Positions 12,717 through 23,948 of a DNA stretch of 64,000 nt are shown here, one piece after another. Both the position numbers and the translations under genes were made by a program. Source of the stretch: Sorghum bicolor (Eukaryota; Streptophyta; Magnoliopsida; Poales; Poaceae); NCBI RefSeq assembly GCF_000003195.3, contig NC_012871.2, positions 14,075,293 through 14,139,292 on the forward strand, read 5' to 3'. Each line of letters starts with the position of its first letter. Position 1 is the stretch's first letter. The notes below the pieces were generated by a model. The model was not told where the DNA came from, searched no databases, and saw nothing but the letters and a program-made list of their open reading frames with translations.

Positions 12717-12959
12717 GGCCTTGTTTAGTTTCCAAAAAAATTTGCAAAATTTTACAGATTCCCCGTCACATCGAATCTTTAGACGTATGCATGAAGTATT
12801 AAATATAGACGAAAATAAAAACTAATTGTACAGTTTAGTAGAAATTGACGAGACGAATCTTTTGACCCTAGTTAGTCCATGATTGGACAATATTTGTCAA
12901 ATACAAACAAAAGTGCTACTGTGTTGATTTCCCAAAATTTTTTGGAACTAAACAAGCCC
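12717..12959. mobile_element. Tourist-like MITE (PIF/Harbinger), 243 bp
   Basis: Terminal inverted repeats GGCCTTGTTTAGTT and AACTAAACAAGCCC, flanked on both sides by TTA (12714-12716 and 12960-12962). The 3-bp TTA duplication and these ends mark a Tourist-type MITE. The interior carries the sequence CGAATCTTTAGACGTATGCA seen, diverged, in the MITEs at 38.2, 41.0, 42.1 and 48.2 kb. Confidence 0.88.
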
Positions 12960-13499
12960 TTATCTATTTTTCTTCTTTTCCTTCACATGCTAAAACCATC
13001 TCTTCCATTTAAGCTCACTACGTGTAATACAACATGTGTCTCTTCATCTTCAATCCCATGCATGCTTGCTCACTATTCTGATAGGATTCTGGATCCTACC
13101 AGGCTTGCTACGCAGAGAGTGGGGATGAGATGACGATGACATAACATCTTCAGATATAACTATTGATTATGAGGTGAGCTCATTTCTATATTTAAATAAT
13201 GATTTTTGATATAATTAACTTAGTTCTACATATACATGTAATTATTTGATTATAGATTCAAATATGTCTCAAAGTGCAAGTCCATCAAAATTGAACATTC
13301 GGTTTGTCGGCAGTCCAATACCGCTTTATTGGGAAGGTCATAACTCATCCATCCAGAGTGAGATCGAGATCAATGAGCACATGATGGAAAGCTTGTTTGA
13401 TAAGCTTTCAAATAGATCTAGTCCCACCTCAATATCACATCGGCAAGGCCTCCAAATTATCATGATATTTTGTTATTGTTTTTGTCAAAAGCTACATCA

Positions 13500-14168
13500 T
13501 CATTATGGGTATGTTTTTCATCCTTAGGACCCGAGCCCAAGTGGAAGCACGCCCCAAGAAGAAGAAGAACCCACAAAGGGAGCCTTTGGACGTCCTCCTC
13601 CCTGGCCACCACCTTAAAAGATCAGTAAATTTGTTCAAGCCAAGTCAGAGGTCCAATCCATATCAAGTTCGAGTCTATCTCAGGCTCTAGAAGCAGTCTA
13701 TAGTAAAACGAACACACAGGACATATTCGAACTCCGTTTTCAATGATCCACATATAGATGAAAAGATAATTTCATAAGCTAACCAATGGCTTTGGTTTGA
13801 GAACCCAATTCCATCAGAGTCAATGGAAATCATCGAAACAAGTTGACATCCAGAATTTGTCAGGGTGCTGCGTCGCCGTCTTTTAGGCCGTTGGGCCTTG
13901 TAACATGTTAGGGCACCTTATGGATGTGAAGAAGGGTCCTTAGACGTCCCTTAGGCTATATAATTAGTAGCTACCACCTATGTTGAGGTTTAGGTTTTGC
14001 TTAAGTTATTCTATTTATAACAGTCTCGTCGTCATCCGTTTGTGAGACCTCGACTTTGTCAGATTAATTATTCATCTGCAAATTCGGTTGCATTTTTTCT
14101 TCTTCTTTCTTGTGTTCTTCGATTCACGAGCAAAGATTAGCCTTCTTGGTGAGTTCAAACGTACAACA
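13500..14168 (+). repeat. Left part of an old Gypsy LTR (element D), split by element A
   Basis: LTR-like sequence with a TATA box (TATATAA, 13957-13963) and the downstream leader region. It resumes at about 33810 on the other side of element A and ends before a tRNA-type primer-binding site (TGGTATCAAAACC, 33955-33967). The 5' border of the LTR was not located. Confidence 0.45.
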
Positions 14169-14396
14169 TGAAACGATCCAGATTTCCACGAAGGGAAATC
14201 CTTAGATTCGAAATGTAAAATGATTGACGCGCGAAGGAGTCAATTCGAAATACCTGAATTTCAGCTGTTATACAAGTCATACACGAACAAAAGAGAGTAC
14301 AAGAGGGGTTTACTCATTATTACATCGCCACTTGGCAGAATCACACTCACACACACAGCATGCGGACACAGCATCAGGTAGATAGCTGTTGGTATT
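14169..14396 (-). repeat. Truncated 3' LTR end of element A
   Basis: About 225 bp, closely similar to 29917-30139 (for example GATTGACGCGCGAAGGAGTC in both). Similarity stops at GATAG, where a different LTR fragment begins. Confidence 0.88.
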
Positions 14397-15375
14397 TCTT
14401 AGCGATGTAGCCAATTATCCGCAAGTGCACGGAAGTACCGTTGTAGCACTTCACCCGGTGGTATTCAGGGTATCGAGATTTCACAGGGAACGGAGGTGTT
14501 TTGAGACTTAAACTAAGTGTACCCTAGAGTAAAGTGAGAGGGATGACTTAGGTAGTGAGGTTCTCCTAATGGTAGAAGTTTTGTGCAAGGCAACATGCTT
14601 TTCTAATCTTACTTCGGGCGGCGGAGCGTACCTGGTCTGCCAGGTAATACCGGCGTGTAGCTCTACGCCGTATCCGGACGTGGGGGAAACTAAGGACAAA
14701 CAGGGCTGTCACCACCTGCTGCCGACCCCTAAACCGTGGGATACGAGGCAAACGAGGGTAACCTCTAACCTAGACACCACGTCTACGTTATTAGCTACTA
14801 CTCTAGCGTTGCGCAGGTCCTCCCGCCAGCCAGCAAGAGTCCCTCTACTAGAGTATCTACCGAGAGATAGACAACGAACCCGTAAGATTATAAGAACACG
14901 ATAACGATTACTCAATAACTTCTTAGAACAAAAGAAGAATACAACCTTTTCTTACCCTAATATGGTATTCCAGGTTGTAGAGGTACAGCTCGGGAAGCGG
15001 GCAGCACTTCGGCTCTTCCGCCCAGTGCAACTAGGGGAACGGACCGGGTGCTTTCTACTTCTCTTACTCTACACTCTAACTCACTCTCCTATTCTATTCC
15101 TAACTAGAGGCTAAGGATATGAGTGCAAGCTCTGCCTCTCTACTACTACTCTTGTATCTCTCTTTATTCTTGTGGACTTGAAGCTTGAATGGATTGAGTG
15201 ATGATTGAGAGGCCCTCTCCCCCTCCTTATATAGGTGTGGAAGGTCGGTTTGGGAGGGGGTAAACTGCAAAATGCAGCCGGGAACCGCGCTAGGGCTTCG
15301 CATGCACTGCCTCTGCAAAAGGCGGTGGGGAGCTGGGCCAGGCCGGGGTCGGCCGACCCTAGGGGGCGGCCACGG
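14397..15375 (-). repeat. LTR fragment of an unassigned retroelement
   Basis: Begins TGTTGGTATTTCTTAGCG exactly where the element A LTR stops, as an LTR end would. It contains the CCGCAAGTGCACGG and CACAGGGAACGG motifs found, diverged, in the solo LTRs at 27.3 and 44.6 kb, a promoter-like TATATAGG near 15229, and a GGGTCGGCCGACCC-like stretch. No second copy is in the window. Confidence 0.55.
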
Positions 15376-15457
15376 TCGACGAAAGCTAGTCGGCAGTCTA
15401 CCTTGGGGTATACCCACGGTAGTAGTTTATCGGTAGACGGTGCGCAAACTACGAACT
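15376..15457 (-). repeat. 82-bp stub of the element B 3' LTR
   Basis: Reads identically to 20273-20354 in the 5' LTR. On one side it is joined to the RNase H codons for ELGVK, on the other to the unrelated LTR fragment ending at 15375. Confidence 0.88.
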
Positions 15458-18400
15458 TGACTCCCAGCTCAACGGCTAGTCTTATGCCATGCAAGCATGC
15501 TTCGTATTCGGCGACGTTGTTTGACGCCGGAAAAAGGATCCGAAGGACGTAACGCAGTTTGTCCTTGTTGGGTGATACGAACAGTATCCCAGCGCCGGCA
15601 CCGTTGATGTTCAAGGACCCGTCAAAGAACATTGACCAGTGGTCTGAGACATCGGGAACGGAAGGCTCGTTGAGATCCGTCCATTCAGCAATGAAATCGA
15701 CCAGGGCCTGAGACTTGACAGTGGTGCGACTCTGGAACTCCAGGGAAAATGGACATAATTCCATTGCCCATTTCACGATTCTGCCATTGGCGTCTTTATT
15801 GCGCAGGATGTCCCCGTGAGGGAAACTGGTTGTCACCAGGACTCGATGGCCGTCGAAGTAGTGCTTCAGCTTTCTTGACGTTATTAGAATGGCGTATATG
15901 AGCTTCTGTATTTGTGGATACCTGGCCTTGGACTCGTTTAAGACTTCACTTATGAAGTAAACTGGTCTCTGGACCTTGTAGGCGTGACCTGGTTCACCTC
16001 GCTCGACCACTATTGCCGTGGAAACAACCCTGTCGGTTGCAGCAATGTAAAGGAGTAGGTCTTCATTGGGCTGAGGCGCTGTAAGGACAGGTGGTGAAGT
16101 GAGGAAGGTCTTAAGCTGGTTGAATGCGGTGTCGGCTTCTTCTGTCCAAGAAAATTTTTCCGACGCTTTTAATAGTTTGAAGAAAGGGAGGCCTTTTTCT
16201 CCTAGCCTTGAGATGAAGCGACTGAGGGCGGCCAAACATCCGGTTAGCTTTTGGATATCCTTTACGTTCTTCGGTGGTCGCATGTCGAGTACGGCTTTGA
16301 CTTTTGAAGGGTTTGGTCGTATGCCGTCGCGACTGACGACGTTGCCGAGCAGTAGACCGGAAGGAACGCCGAAAATGCACTTCTTGGGGTTGAGCTTCCA
16401 CTTGTACCTATTGAGCGCCTTGAAAGTTCGGTCTAAGTTGTCGATTAGGGTGCTCGCGTCCCTTGTTTTTACGACCACGTCGTCTACATAGGCCTCGACG
16501 AGGTCATCGCGAATCTCGTCGTGGAGGCATTGCTGGATGGCCCGTTGATAAGTGGCTCCGGCGTTTTTGAGTCCGAAAGACATGGTCGTGTAGCAGTATG
16601 CGCCGTAAGATGTAATAAAAGACGTTTTGATCTGATCTTCTTCCTTTAGCGAGATCTGGTGATAACCAGAGTAGCAGTCTAGAAAAGAGAGGAGTTCGCA
16701 TCCGGCCGTTGAGTCGACCACCTCGTCGATGCGAGGGAGACCAAAAGGATCTTTAGGGCAGTGTTTATTGAGATCAGTGTAATCAACGCACATTCTCCAT
16801 TCATTATTCTTTTTGCGTACAAGAACCGGATTGGCGAGCCAATCGGGGTGATACACTTCTTTTATGAATCCGGCTGCTAGAAGCCGTGTTATTTCTGTCC
16901 TAATAGCCTCCTTTTTGTCACGAGCGAACCGTCGCAGTTTTTGCTTGATTGGTCTTGCGGTCTTCGAGACATTTAAGGAGTGCTCGATCAGGTTTCGTGG
17001 GACACCGGGCATGTCTGCGGGTTTCCATGCGAAAACGCTCACTTTGTCCCTTAGAAACCTGCCGAGCGCGTCTTCCTATTTTGGATCCAGGTTGGCCCCG
17101 ATGAGGGCTGTCTTCTCGGGGCTGCCTTCGACCAGCTGCACTTCTTTGTACTCCTTGGATTTTGAGTTCTTCCTGGATGTCTCCTGTTCGGGTAGTCGGA
17201 GCTGGTCGGGAGGCAGCTGTGCGGCTTGGTTTGTTGTTTCTGCCATGCGGATTGAGAGGTCGATTGCCTCGGTGATCTTGAAGCTTTCTTCTTCACAGGT
17301 GTACGCAGTGTAGACGTTGCCTCTGACGGTTAGGACACCCTTCTCCGTGGGCATCTTAAGGACTAGGTATGAGTAGTGCGGGACTGCCATGAACTTTGTC
17401 AGCGATGGTCGGCCCAGTATGGCGTGATAGGTCCCGTCGAAATCCGCGACTACGAAGTTGATGAACTCCATCCGGAAGTGGTCGGGTGTGCCGAATTGGA
17501 CAGGCAATGTTATCTGTCCGAGAGGCACTGAACTTTGACCTGGCAAAACCCCCCAGAATTGGGCGTCGTAAGGTTTTAGTTGTGCAGGGGATATCTTGAG
17601 GGCGGGCAGGCTGTTGCGGAAGAGGATGTCGATGGAGCTTCCCCCGTCCACGAGCACGCGCTCGAATCTGATGCTGTTGATGCAGGGGTCAAGAATCAGG
17701 GGGAAACGACCCGGCTCTGGGATAGCGGCCCACTGGTCCTTCCTGCTGAATGAGATTTCCCTGTGGGACCACGTGAGAAATTTCGGGTCTGCGATCAGCC
17801 CGTCCGTGCTGTCTATGTTGAGGCAGGCTCTCTTTAACAGCTTTCTTTCTCGCTTGGACTCAGTGGAGACCTTGCCCCCGAAGATGGAGTGGACCACGTC
17901 AGTGGGGCTGACGTATTGGTGTCGGGGGTCCCTATCTTGGTCCTCATCCTCATCTTCGTGGTCGTGCCCGTCGCGCTTGTTATTTTTCTTGGCGGAGTCG
18001 TCTTGGGCGGCCCGCCGTGTATAGATACTTTTGAGGACGCGGCACTCTTCCATGGTATGATTGGACTTTGGATGTAGTTGGCATGGTCTCTTCAACGTTT
18101 TGTTGTAGTCTTCTTGGTAGTCCCGTCGTCCATTGGGACGTTTGACCGTATTTACTTCGTGGTCGTAGTCGCGAGGGCGCTTTCCTCTGAAGTCGTCGCG
18201 GCTGTCGCGCCGCCGATCCCAACCGTCTCTGTGGTCACGGTTGTCGGGGCGACGGTGGTTCCTGTTGTCGTAACGACCGCGACCGTCATCTCGCCGGGAA
18301 GGCTGGTCGGGACCTCTAGCGTCGTCTCGGATTAGTTTTTCTGCGTCGTCGGCGTCGGCGTAATTTTTGGCCGTGGCGAGGAGTTCCGCCACCGTTGCTG

Positions 18401-20270
18401 GTCGTTTACGTAACAGCTTGTTCCTCAGCGCTTCGTGGAAGCGCAAGCCCTTGATGAAGGCAGAGATGGCCTCGTCGTGGGAAATCTTCGGGATTTTGAG
18501 GCGCATATCCGAGAATCGTCGGATGTAATCGCGCAGAGGTTCGTTCTTCCTGTCCCTTATCCTTTCAAGGTCATATTTGTTTCCAGGCTGCTCGCATGTG
18601 GCGATGAAGTTGTCGATGAAAGCCTCGCGCAGCTCTTCCCAAGAGTCGAAGGAGTCCTCGGGCAAGCCAAGAAGCCACTAATGACCAGCCTGGTCGAGGA
18701 CTACGGGGAAGTAGTTAGCCATGACGTGCTCATCTCCTGCGGCTGATCGGACGGCGATTTCGTAGAGGGTGATCCAGTTCTCTGGATTTTCCTTGCCGTC
18801 GTATTTTTTAAGTTTTTCGAGCTTGAAATTGCAGGGCCACACGACCTGGCGGAGGTGTGAGGAGAACTGTCTTAGGCCCGGAGGACCGTGCGTTGCATCG
18901 TACTCGATGCGGCGCAGGTTTTCGTGGACTGCTCTCTCTGCGGCGCGCCTGTTGATGCGGTCCCGGGCATCTTTGGGAGGGATATTGTGGCGGAGATCCC
19001 TGTGCTGGTTTACTTCTTGGCCGCGTACGCGGTTCTGCTTGCGGCGACCGTCGGCATCCCGACCACCATCGTCGCGCCATGAGTCCCCTCGACTGTTGTC
19101 GGGGGAGCGGCTGCGGTGACGCCTGCTGGGAGACGGTGAGGCCCGGCTACGATTAGTCTGGTCAGAGGCGGCTTCCGTATAAGAGACGTCCTGGACTCTC
19201 TTGAGCAGAGTGGCTGTCTGTCCCATTGCAGCGATCAGGTGTGCTCGGATGCTGGTCCGGACTCCCTGGCATTCGGGGGTATCAGGAAGCCGATCTAGGT
19301 TAGCCATGGCGACAGCCACGTTGGCGCTTGGCGTTTTGTAGACTGGCTGGTCCCCGACCATGTCAAAGGCATCGTTGAGATTATTTGGTGGCATTTGTTG
19401 TTGCTCGTCTGCGCGTCGTCGGGCGCGATCGGCGTTGCGCTGTTCGCGGAGTTGCCTCTGGTCATCTGTTTCTCCATCAACGACCGGTTCGTCGGCGCTG
19501 ACATTGAACACAATATCCCCTCGCCGGGGGGGAAATATCGGGAATCGGTTGAAACTCGGAGGGTGTGGAGGAAAATCCAGGTCGTAGTCCTCGTCTTCGG
19601 TGTCTATAACCTCGGTGGGGACGGAACCGGTGCTTGAGTTGGTGCTGGAAACCTGGCCGTCCCGTAGTTCTCGGATTGTCACCATGTTGACGTAGTGACG
19701 ATCGTTCCTTGTCGGCGACCAACCCGCCTTGCTGAAAACGGATTGGGTGTGCTGTGAGTAGACAGAGGCCGAGTTGTTCAGGCCGCAAGGATAATCTTCC
19801 TTCTTGAGCTCGACGGATCGTCCTGAGGGGGTTGAGGTTATCGTCATAGACGTTCCCAGCCGTTCGTGTGTGGCGACACGAGTTGGCCGGCGGGATTTGA
19901 AAAAACCCGCTGGAGCAGCTTGCTCGGGCCGACGCAGAACTCCGTCTACTAGTTGGGAAACTTCGAGTAGCTTGGAGTCAGCGCGATCAAGCACTTGGAG
20001 AAGGTCCGAGCAGTCGATCTTCTTTCCCTTGTAGAGCGGGAACGGTGGTCGGGCGCTTGGTGCCGTCACGCGTGTGGTCGGAGATGGCGTGATCTCAGAT
20101 TGGATCTGGATCTCTTTCGAAACCATGGTCGTGAGGCCGCCGCTGCACGTCGTCCACGTGATCTGGCCGACGGTGAACGTGAGGCCTTCAGGCACGGTCG
20201 CGGAAGCTGGGATCGTGACCATCTTGTTCGCCGGAAAAGTTGCACGCACACCCCCTACCTGGCGCGCCAC
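15458..20270 (-). pseudogene. Element B gag-pol polyprotein (two in-frame stops, truncated in RNase H)
   Basis: A single reading frame broken only by TAG codons at 18678-18680 and 17076-17078; both fall where Gln would suit the frame. Gag occupies 20270 to about 18000, with acidic/arginine-rich spacers, the retrotransposon gag core (WEELREAFIDNFIATCEQP) and a CQLHPKSNHTMEEC knuckle near 18050. Protease has VLVDGGSSIDILF near 17640. RT has [19 protein letters not shown] and the catalytic YVDDVVV (16471-16490). RNase H has MFFDGSL near 15625 and [13 protein letters not shown], then stops at the LTR stub. The open frame past 15457 is LTR read-through and is not protein-coding. Confidence 0.88.
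20252..20269 (-). other. Primer-binding site of element B
   Basis: Minus strand TGGCGCGCCAGGTAGGGG, one base inside the end of the 5' LTR, of the type used by Tat-lineage Gypsy elements. Confidence 0.7.
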
Positions 20271-21037
20271 TGTCGACGAAAGCTAGTCGGCAGTCTACCT
20301 TGGGGTATACCCACGGTAGTAGTTTATCGGTAGACGGTGCGCAAACTACGAACTCGATGGTGACGCAAGACACGGACAAGCTTTTTATCCAGGTTCGGCC
20401 GCCGAGTTGGCGTAATACCTACGTCCTGCGTCTGGTTGTATTGATTTGTGTTGAGAGAATATGATATCCTAGGGGGGTCCCTTGCCCCTCCTTATATAGT
20501 CTGAAGGGCAGGGTTACAGATCTGGAAACTAATCCTAGTCGGTTACAATTGTCATAGATAGTTCGATATCAATTCCTATTCTAACCGACTAGAATCCTGC
20601 TTGATCTCCACATCTTGCTTCCTTGCGCGAAACTCCAGGCTGTCGGATCAAGCCTTGAACTCGTCTCGTAATGGGCCAAGCCTCCTGGCCGAAGTCTAGC
20701 CGTAAGGGTATAGGGGTCTATCCCCCCACAGCCGCCCCCTGGCTGGCTCCGTTGGCCCAGGCCCAAAGCCCAGACGATGCTCCTCGGCCTTCTGAGTTTG
20801 AATCCAATTGCATTTCGATGCACTTCTGTATTTGAATTAAATGTGCCTTCAATTCTTTGATTTTGGCGGCTCAAACCCTAGTGTCCTGCATACACATGTG
20901 TTCACCAAAACTGTGGAATTTGGTCAGCATAAAAAGCCCTATTTCTAATGTTTGGTGATATTTTATAGAGTTTGTATGCATGTTGGTGGTATGAAAAGTG
21001 TATTTTAAGAAACGCCAACAATAGCGAAACGCCAACA
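20271..21037 (-). repeat. 5' LTR of element B
   Basis: Ends TCGACA on the minus strand, next to the PBS. It contains a promoter-like CTTATATAGTC near 20490. The minus-strand start is TGTTGGCGTTTC, which occurs twice (at 21037 and at 21020), so the true border is one of these two. Confidence 0.75.
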
Positions 21038-23948
21038 AATTAAATATGTACCTTTACTTGCTGCAGCAACCCAATCCTTTGTGCAAATTAATGCCTGTAC
21101 CATCTCAGGCTCAAGACGACTGCGATATGGGTCAATAACACGACCAGCAGCACTAAAAGCAGACTCAGATGCTACCGTTGATACCTGTATGGCCATTACA
21201 TCCCTAACAATTTGTGAAAGGATAGGATATTGTTCCCTCTTATTTTTCCACCATGCTAAGATATCAAATTCAGCAACTTTCAGCAGCGGCTCTCCAAGAT
21301 ACCTATCCAACTCATTTGACTGAACCATATCTGGTTCATTTGCATCATACAAGAATTCTTCTAGGTCATGGTCTACATTTTCCATAAATATATCAGATGT
21401 GGTACTAGGTCCATGTGCAGCCCCTTTACTAGTATGCCTTGATGATGCAGCAGCACTAACATAGAAGTTGTACAGTTTCTTTATGACACTCACAAACTCA
21501 TCAAGTTCAGCTTTATAATTATCACCATAGAATTTTTTCATGTAGTACTCTATGAGCCTTTTCTTGTACCTAGGATCAAGAAAACAAGCTACAGCAAGAG
21601 CTTTGTTGGATTGGTCCCAATATTTGTCAAATTTATCATTCATAGCAACTTCCATTTTTCTAATTGTATCATCTTGACCACAACACCAATCATCAAGCAA
21701 GAGCTTAATATCACAAAAACCTCTATAGAATAAGTTTGCAGTAGGGTATGAAGTGCCAGAGAGAATTTTAGTGAGATCATAAAATTTCTTCAAGCAGACA
21801 TAAATTGTCTTTGCATTGTCCCATTCAGCAGAGGATGGAGAGATATTGGCATACCTACGGCGATCTGAAGACTTTAGACTAACAAATGCATCCTTGTAAT
21901 ACAAAGCATCTCTCAGCATTAGGTAGGTAGAATTCCACCTTGTGGAAACATCCATTTGAATACCTCTCTTTGTATCCAACCCCTCTTCGGTGGCACACTT
22001 CATAAGCACTTCCCACTGCAGTGGAGACCCTTTCACCGCTAGCACAAGTGATTTAATCTTCTTGAGTGTCCCTGAAATGACTTTCAACCCATCTCTAGCA
22101 ACCAAATTGAGAATATGGCAGGCACATCTAACATGAAAAAACATCCCATCACAAACTAGGGAACCATTACCATTCTCTTTCAGATCTGAAATTATATCAT
22201 TGACAGCCACTTCATTGGAACTAGCATTATCTAAGGTCAAAGCAAACAGCCTATTTTCAATGTACCATTTAACCATAACTTCAGTGAATGTCTGTGACAA
22301 CTTTGCACCAGTATGCCTACCTTTTACATTGAAGAAAGCTATAATCCTCTTTTGCATACACCAACTTTCATCTATCCAATGAATAGTAACACACATGTAT
22401 CCTTTATTTTGGCATGAGGTCCACATATCCATTGTTGCACTAAACCGACACTTCATAGTTTTCAAGTGTGCATACAAAGTTTCCTTTTCTTCAAGATATT
22501 TGTCCATGATTTCTTTTCTAACAGTGACACGAGATTTTATTGGAAAGCTAGGACGAAGAGATTTTATGAAATCTACAAGATACTCATGCTCAACTATATT
22601 GAAAGGATATTCATGCATGGTTATTGCCAAATTCAATTTCTTCAAGCTAACAACTTGATCATATTTGAAAGGCTGCACAAGAGCATTTCCAGAACCAGGT
22701 TGCTTACCAACTTGAAGCTGTTGTTGTCCCTTCACAATATTGTGTTTCGACCTCAAATGGTTCTTGAATGCAGTTGTCCCACAGACGCCCTCAGCTCTGT
22801 ACCTCTGATTGCACCTAGAGAAATTACAATATCCTCATATCTCTTCAATCTCCTGTCCTTGCACCTCTATATATTCCTTTTTCTTGGTGAAATACTTCCA
22901 CACCCATGATGTCAATTTCTTATGCCTCTTGCCAGAAAGGTGAGCCTGCTCTTCATCGTCGTCATCACCATCATCAGCAACACTGATTGGTACTACGTTT
23001 GTGGGACATGTTGTTGCTGGTGCACCAGCGCCAGTGCCCCCACTGCAATTAGTGTGAACATTTGGAACTGGAATAGAAGAACCAATCGTCGAGACTGCTA
23101 CTGATGCTGCTGTAGCTGGACTTTCACAAGTTCCACTAGATTCAACACTTTGAGCTGAAGGTCTTTTTCTTGATCCTACATATTACCAAATAATCAGTAC
23201 ATTACTAAATCTGTAAAATATTTCAAATAACTAAAGAACCACAGATCCGCACCTTGAGATTGAGAAGTTGCTGGCGGTGCTGGCGGCGGCGCATGAAGCA
23301 GACGGACACTCTTTGTCTTGGCCTTGGTTGCCTTGCCCTTCACTGCAGAAGAACCACCATCTCCATGTCCAGGGGGCGCCATCGACCGGTGCGGACGAGG
23401 GGTGACGGGGCGCGCTGAGCTTGTCTGCCGTGGTCACTGGACGACGCTGGACGACGCGGCGGCCTTGCGCGGGGCCGGGCGAGCGCGGGCGCGCGGCGGG
23501 CGAGCGCGGGAGCGCGGGCGCAGCGGCCTTGCACGCAGGCAGGGGCGCGGGTGCACGCGGGCGAGCGGCGGCTGCACGCCTGCGCTCGCGAGTCGCGATT
23601 TGCGCTTGCAACCACGCGTCGCCAGGAGGAGTCCAGGAGAGAACCGAGAGGGTCTGAGGGTGAGGAAGGGTTTAGGGTTGGCTGGTGGGCTTTCGTGGGC
23701 TGGGCTGCTGCCTGCTGGGTTTGCAAATTCGGTTCTGACCGAATTTGAATTCGATCAAATTCCGAATATAATATAGAAATATGGAAACCGGTCGAACAAA
23801 CCCCAAACCGATTTCGCTCCGAGTTCGAATTTACTACTCCGAATTTCGAACCGAATCCGAATTTGTCCGAAAAATACGGAATCGATCGGGTCAAATTTAG
23901 AAAACGATGCAGTTCGGTTCGGGATATTTCCGTTCTGTTTTCAACCTT
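21038..23948 (-). mobile_element. hAT transposon, 3' end lost
   Basis: The right end (AAGGTTGAAAACAGAACGG on the minus strand) resembles hAT termini (AGGGTTGAAAAC). It lies inside the RNase H frame of element A, just after the codons for ELAAVVH. The left end is not found, because the transposase is cut by the LTR of element B. Confidence 0.78.
21052..23382 (-). pseudogene. hAT-family (Ac-like) transposase, one internal stop
   Basis: Exon 1 is 23382-23253 (MAPPGHGDGG start), with a GTGCGG donor. Exon 2 starts at 23175 after TATGTAG and runs past 21052. A BED zinc finger begins TSWVWKYF and continues CNFSRC, then GTTAFKNHLRSKH. A TGA at 22836-22838 splits this finger. The catalytic RNase H-like core follows (ATMDMWTSCQNKGYMCVT, then FALTLDNASSNEVAV), and the hATC dimerisation region is intact (ILAWWKNKREQYPILSQIVR, TVASESAFSAAGRVIDPYRS). 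After AAASK a GTACAT donor may begin a lost last intron; the frame beyond it reads into the element B LTR. Confidence 0.88.

Larger units (their letters stand above)
15376..21037 (-). mobile_element. Ty3/Gypsy element B, Tat lineage, 3'-deleted
   Basis: Order on the minus strand: 5' LTR (21037-20271), PBS, gag-pol, then an 82-bp stub of the 3' LTR fused to the RNase H coding region. Integrase and everything between RNase H and the 3' LTR are absent. The pol residues and the TGGCGCGCCAGG-type PBS fit the Tat/RIRE2-like branch. Its right end lies inside the hAT transposase gene. Confidence 0.85.

Noticed and set aside
15111..15457. Tail of the element B open frame reading past RNase H.
   Set aside because: The DNA is LTR stub plus an unrelated LTR fragment; the extra residues are read-through.
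21005..21051. Last residues of the hAT open frame (after AAASK).
   Set aside because: This part runs over a probable splice donor and into the element B LTR.
23194..23776. Long Arg/Ala-rich frames on both strands around the hAT first exon and 5' region.
   Set aside because: Composition-driven shadows; only the minus-strand MAPPGHGDGG exon joins in phase to the BED finger.
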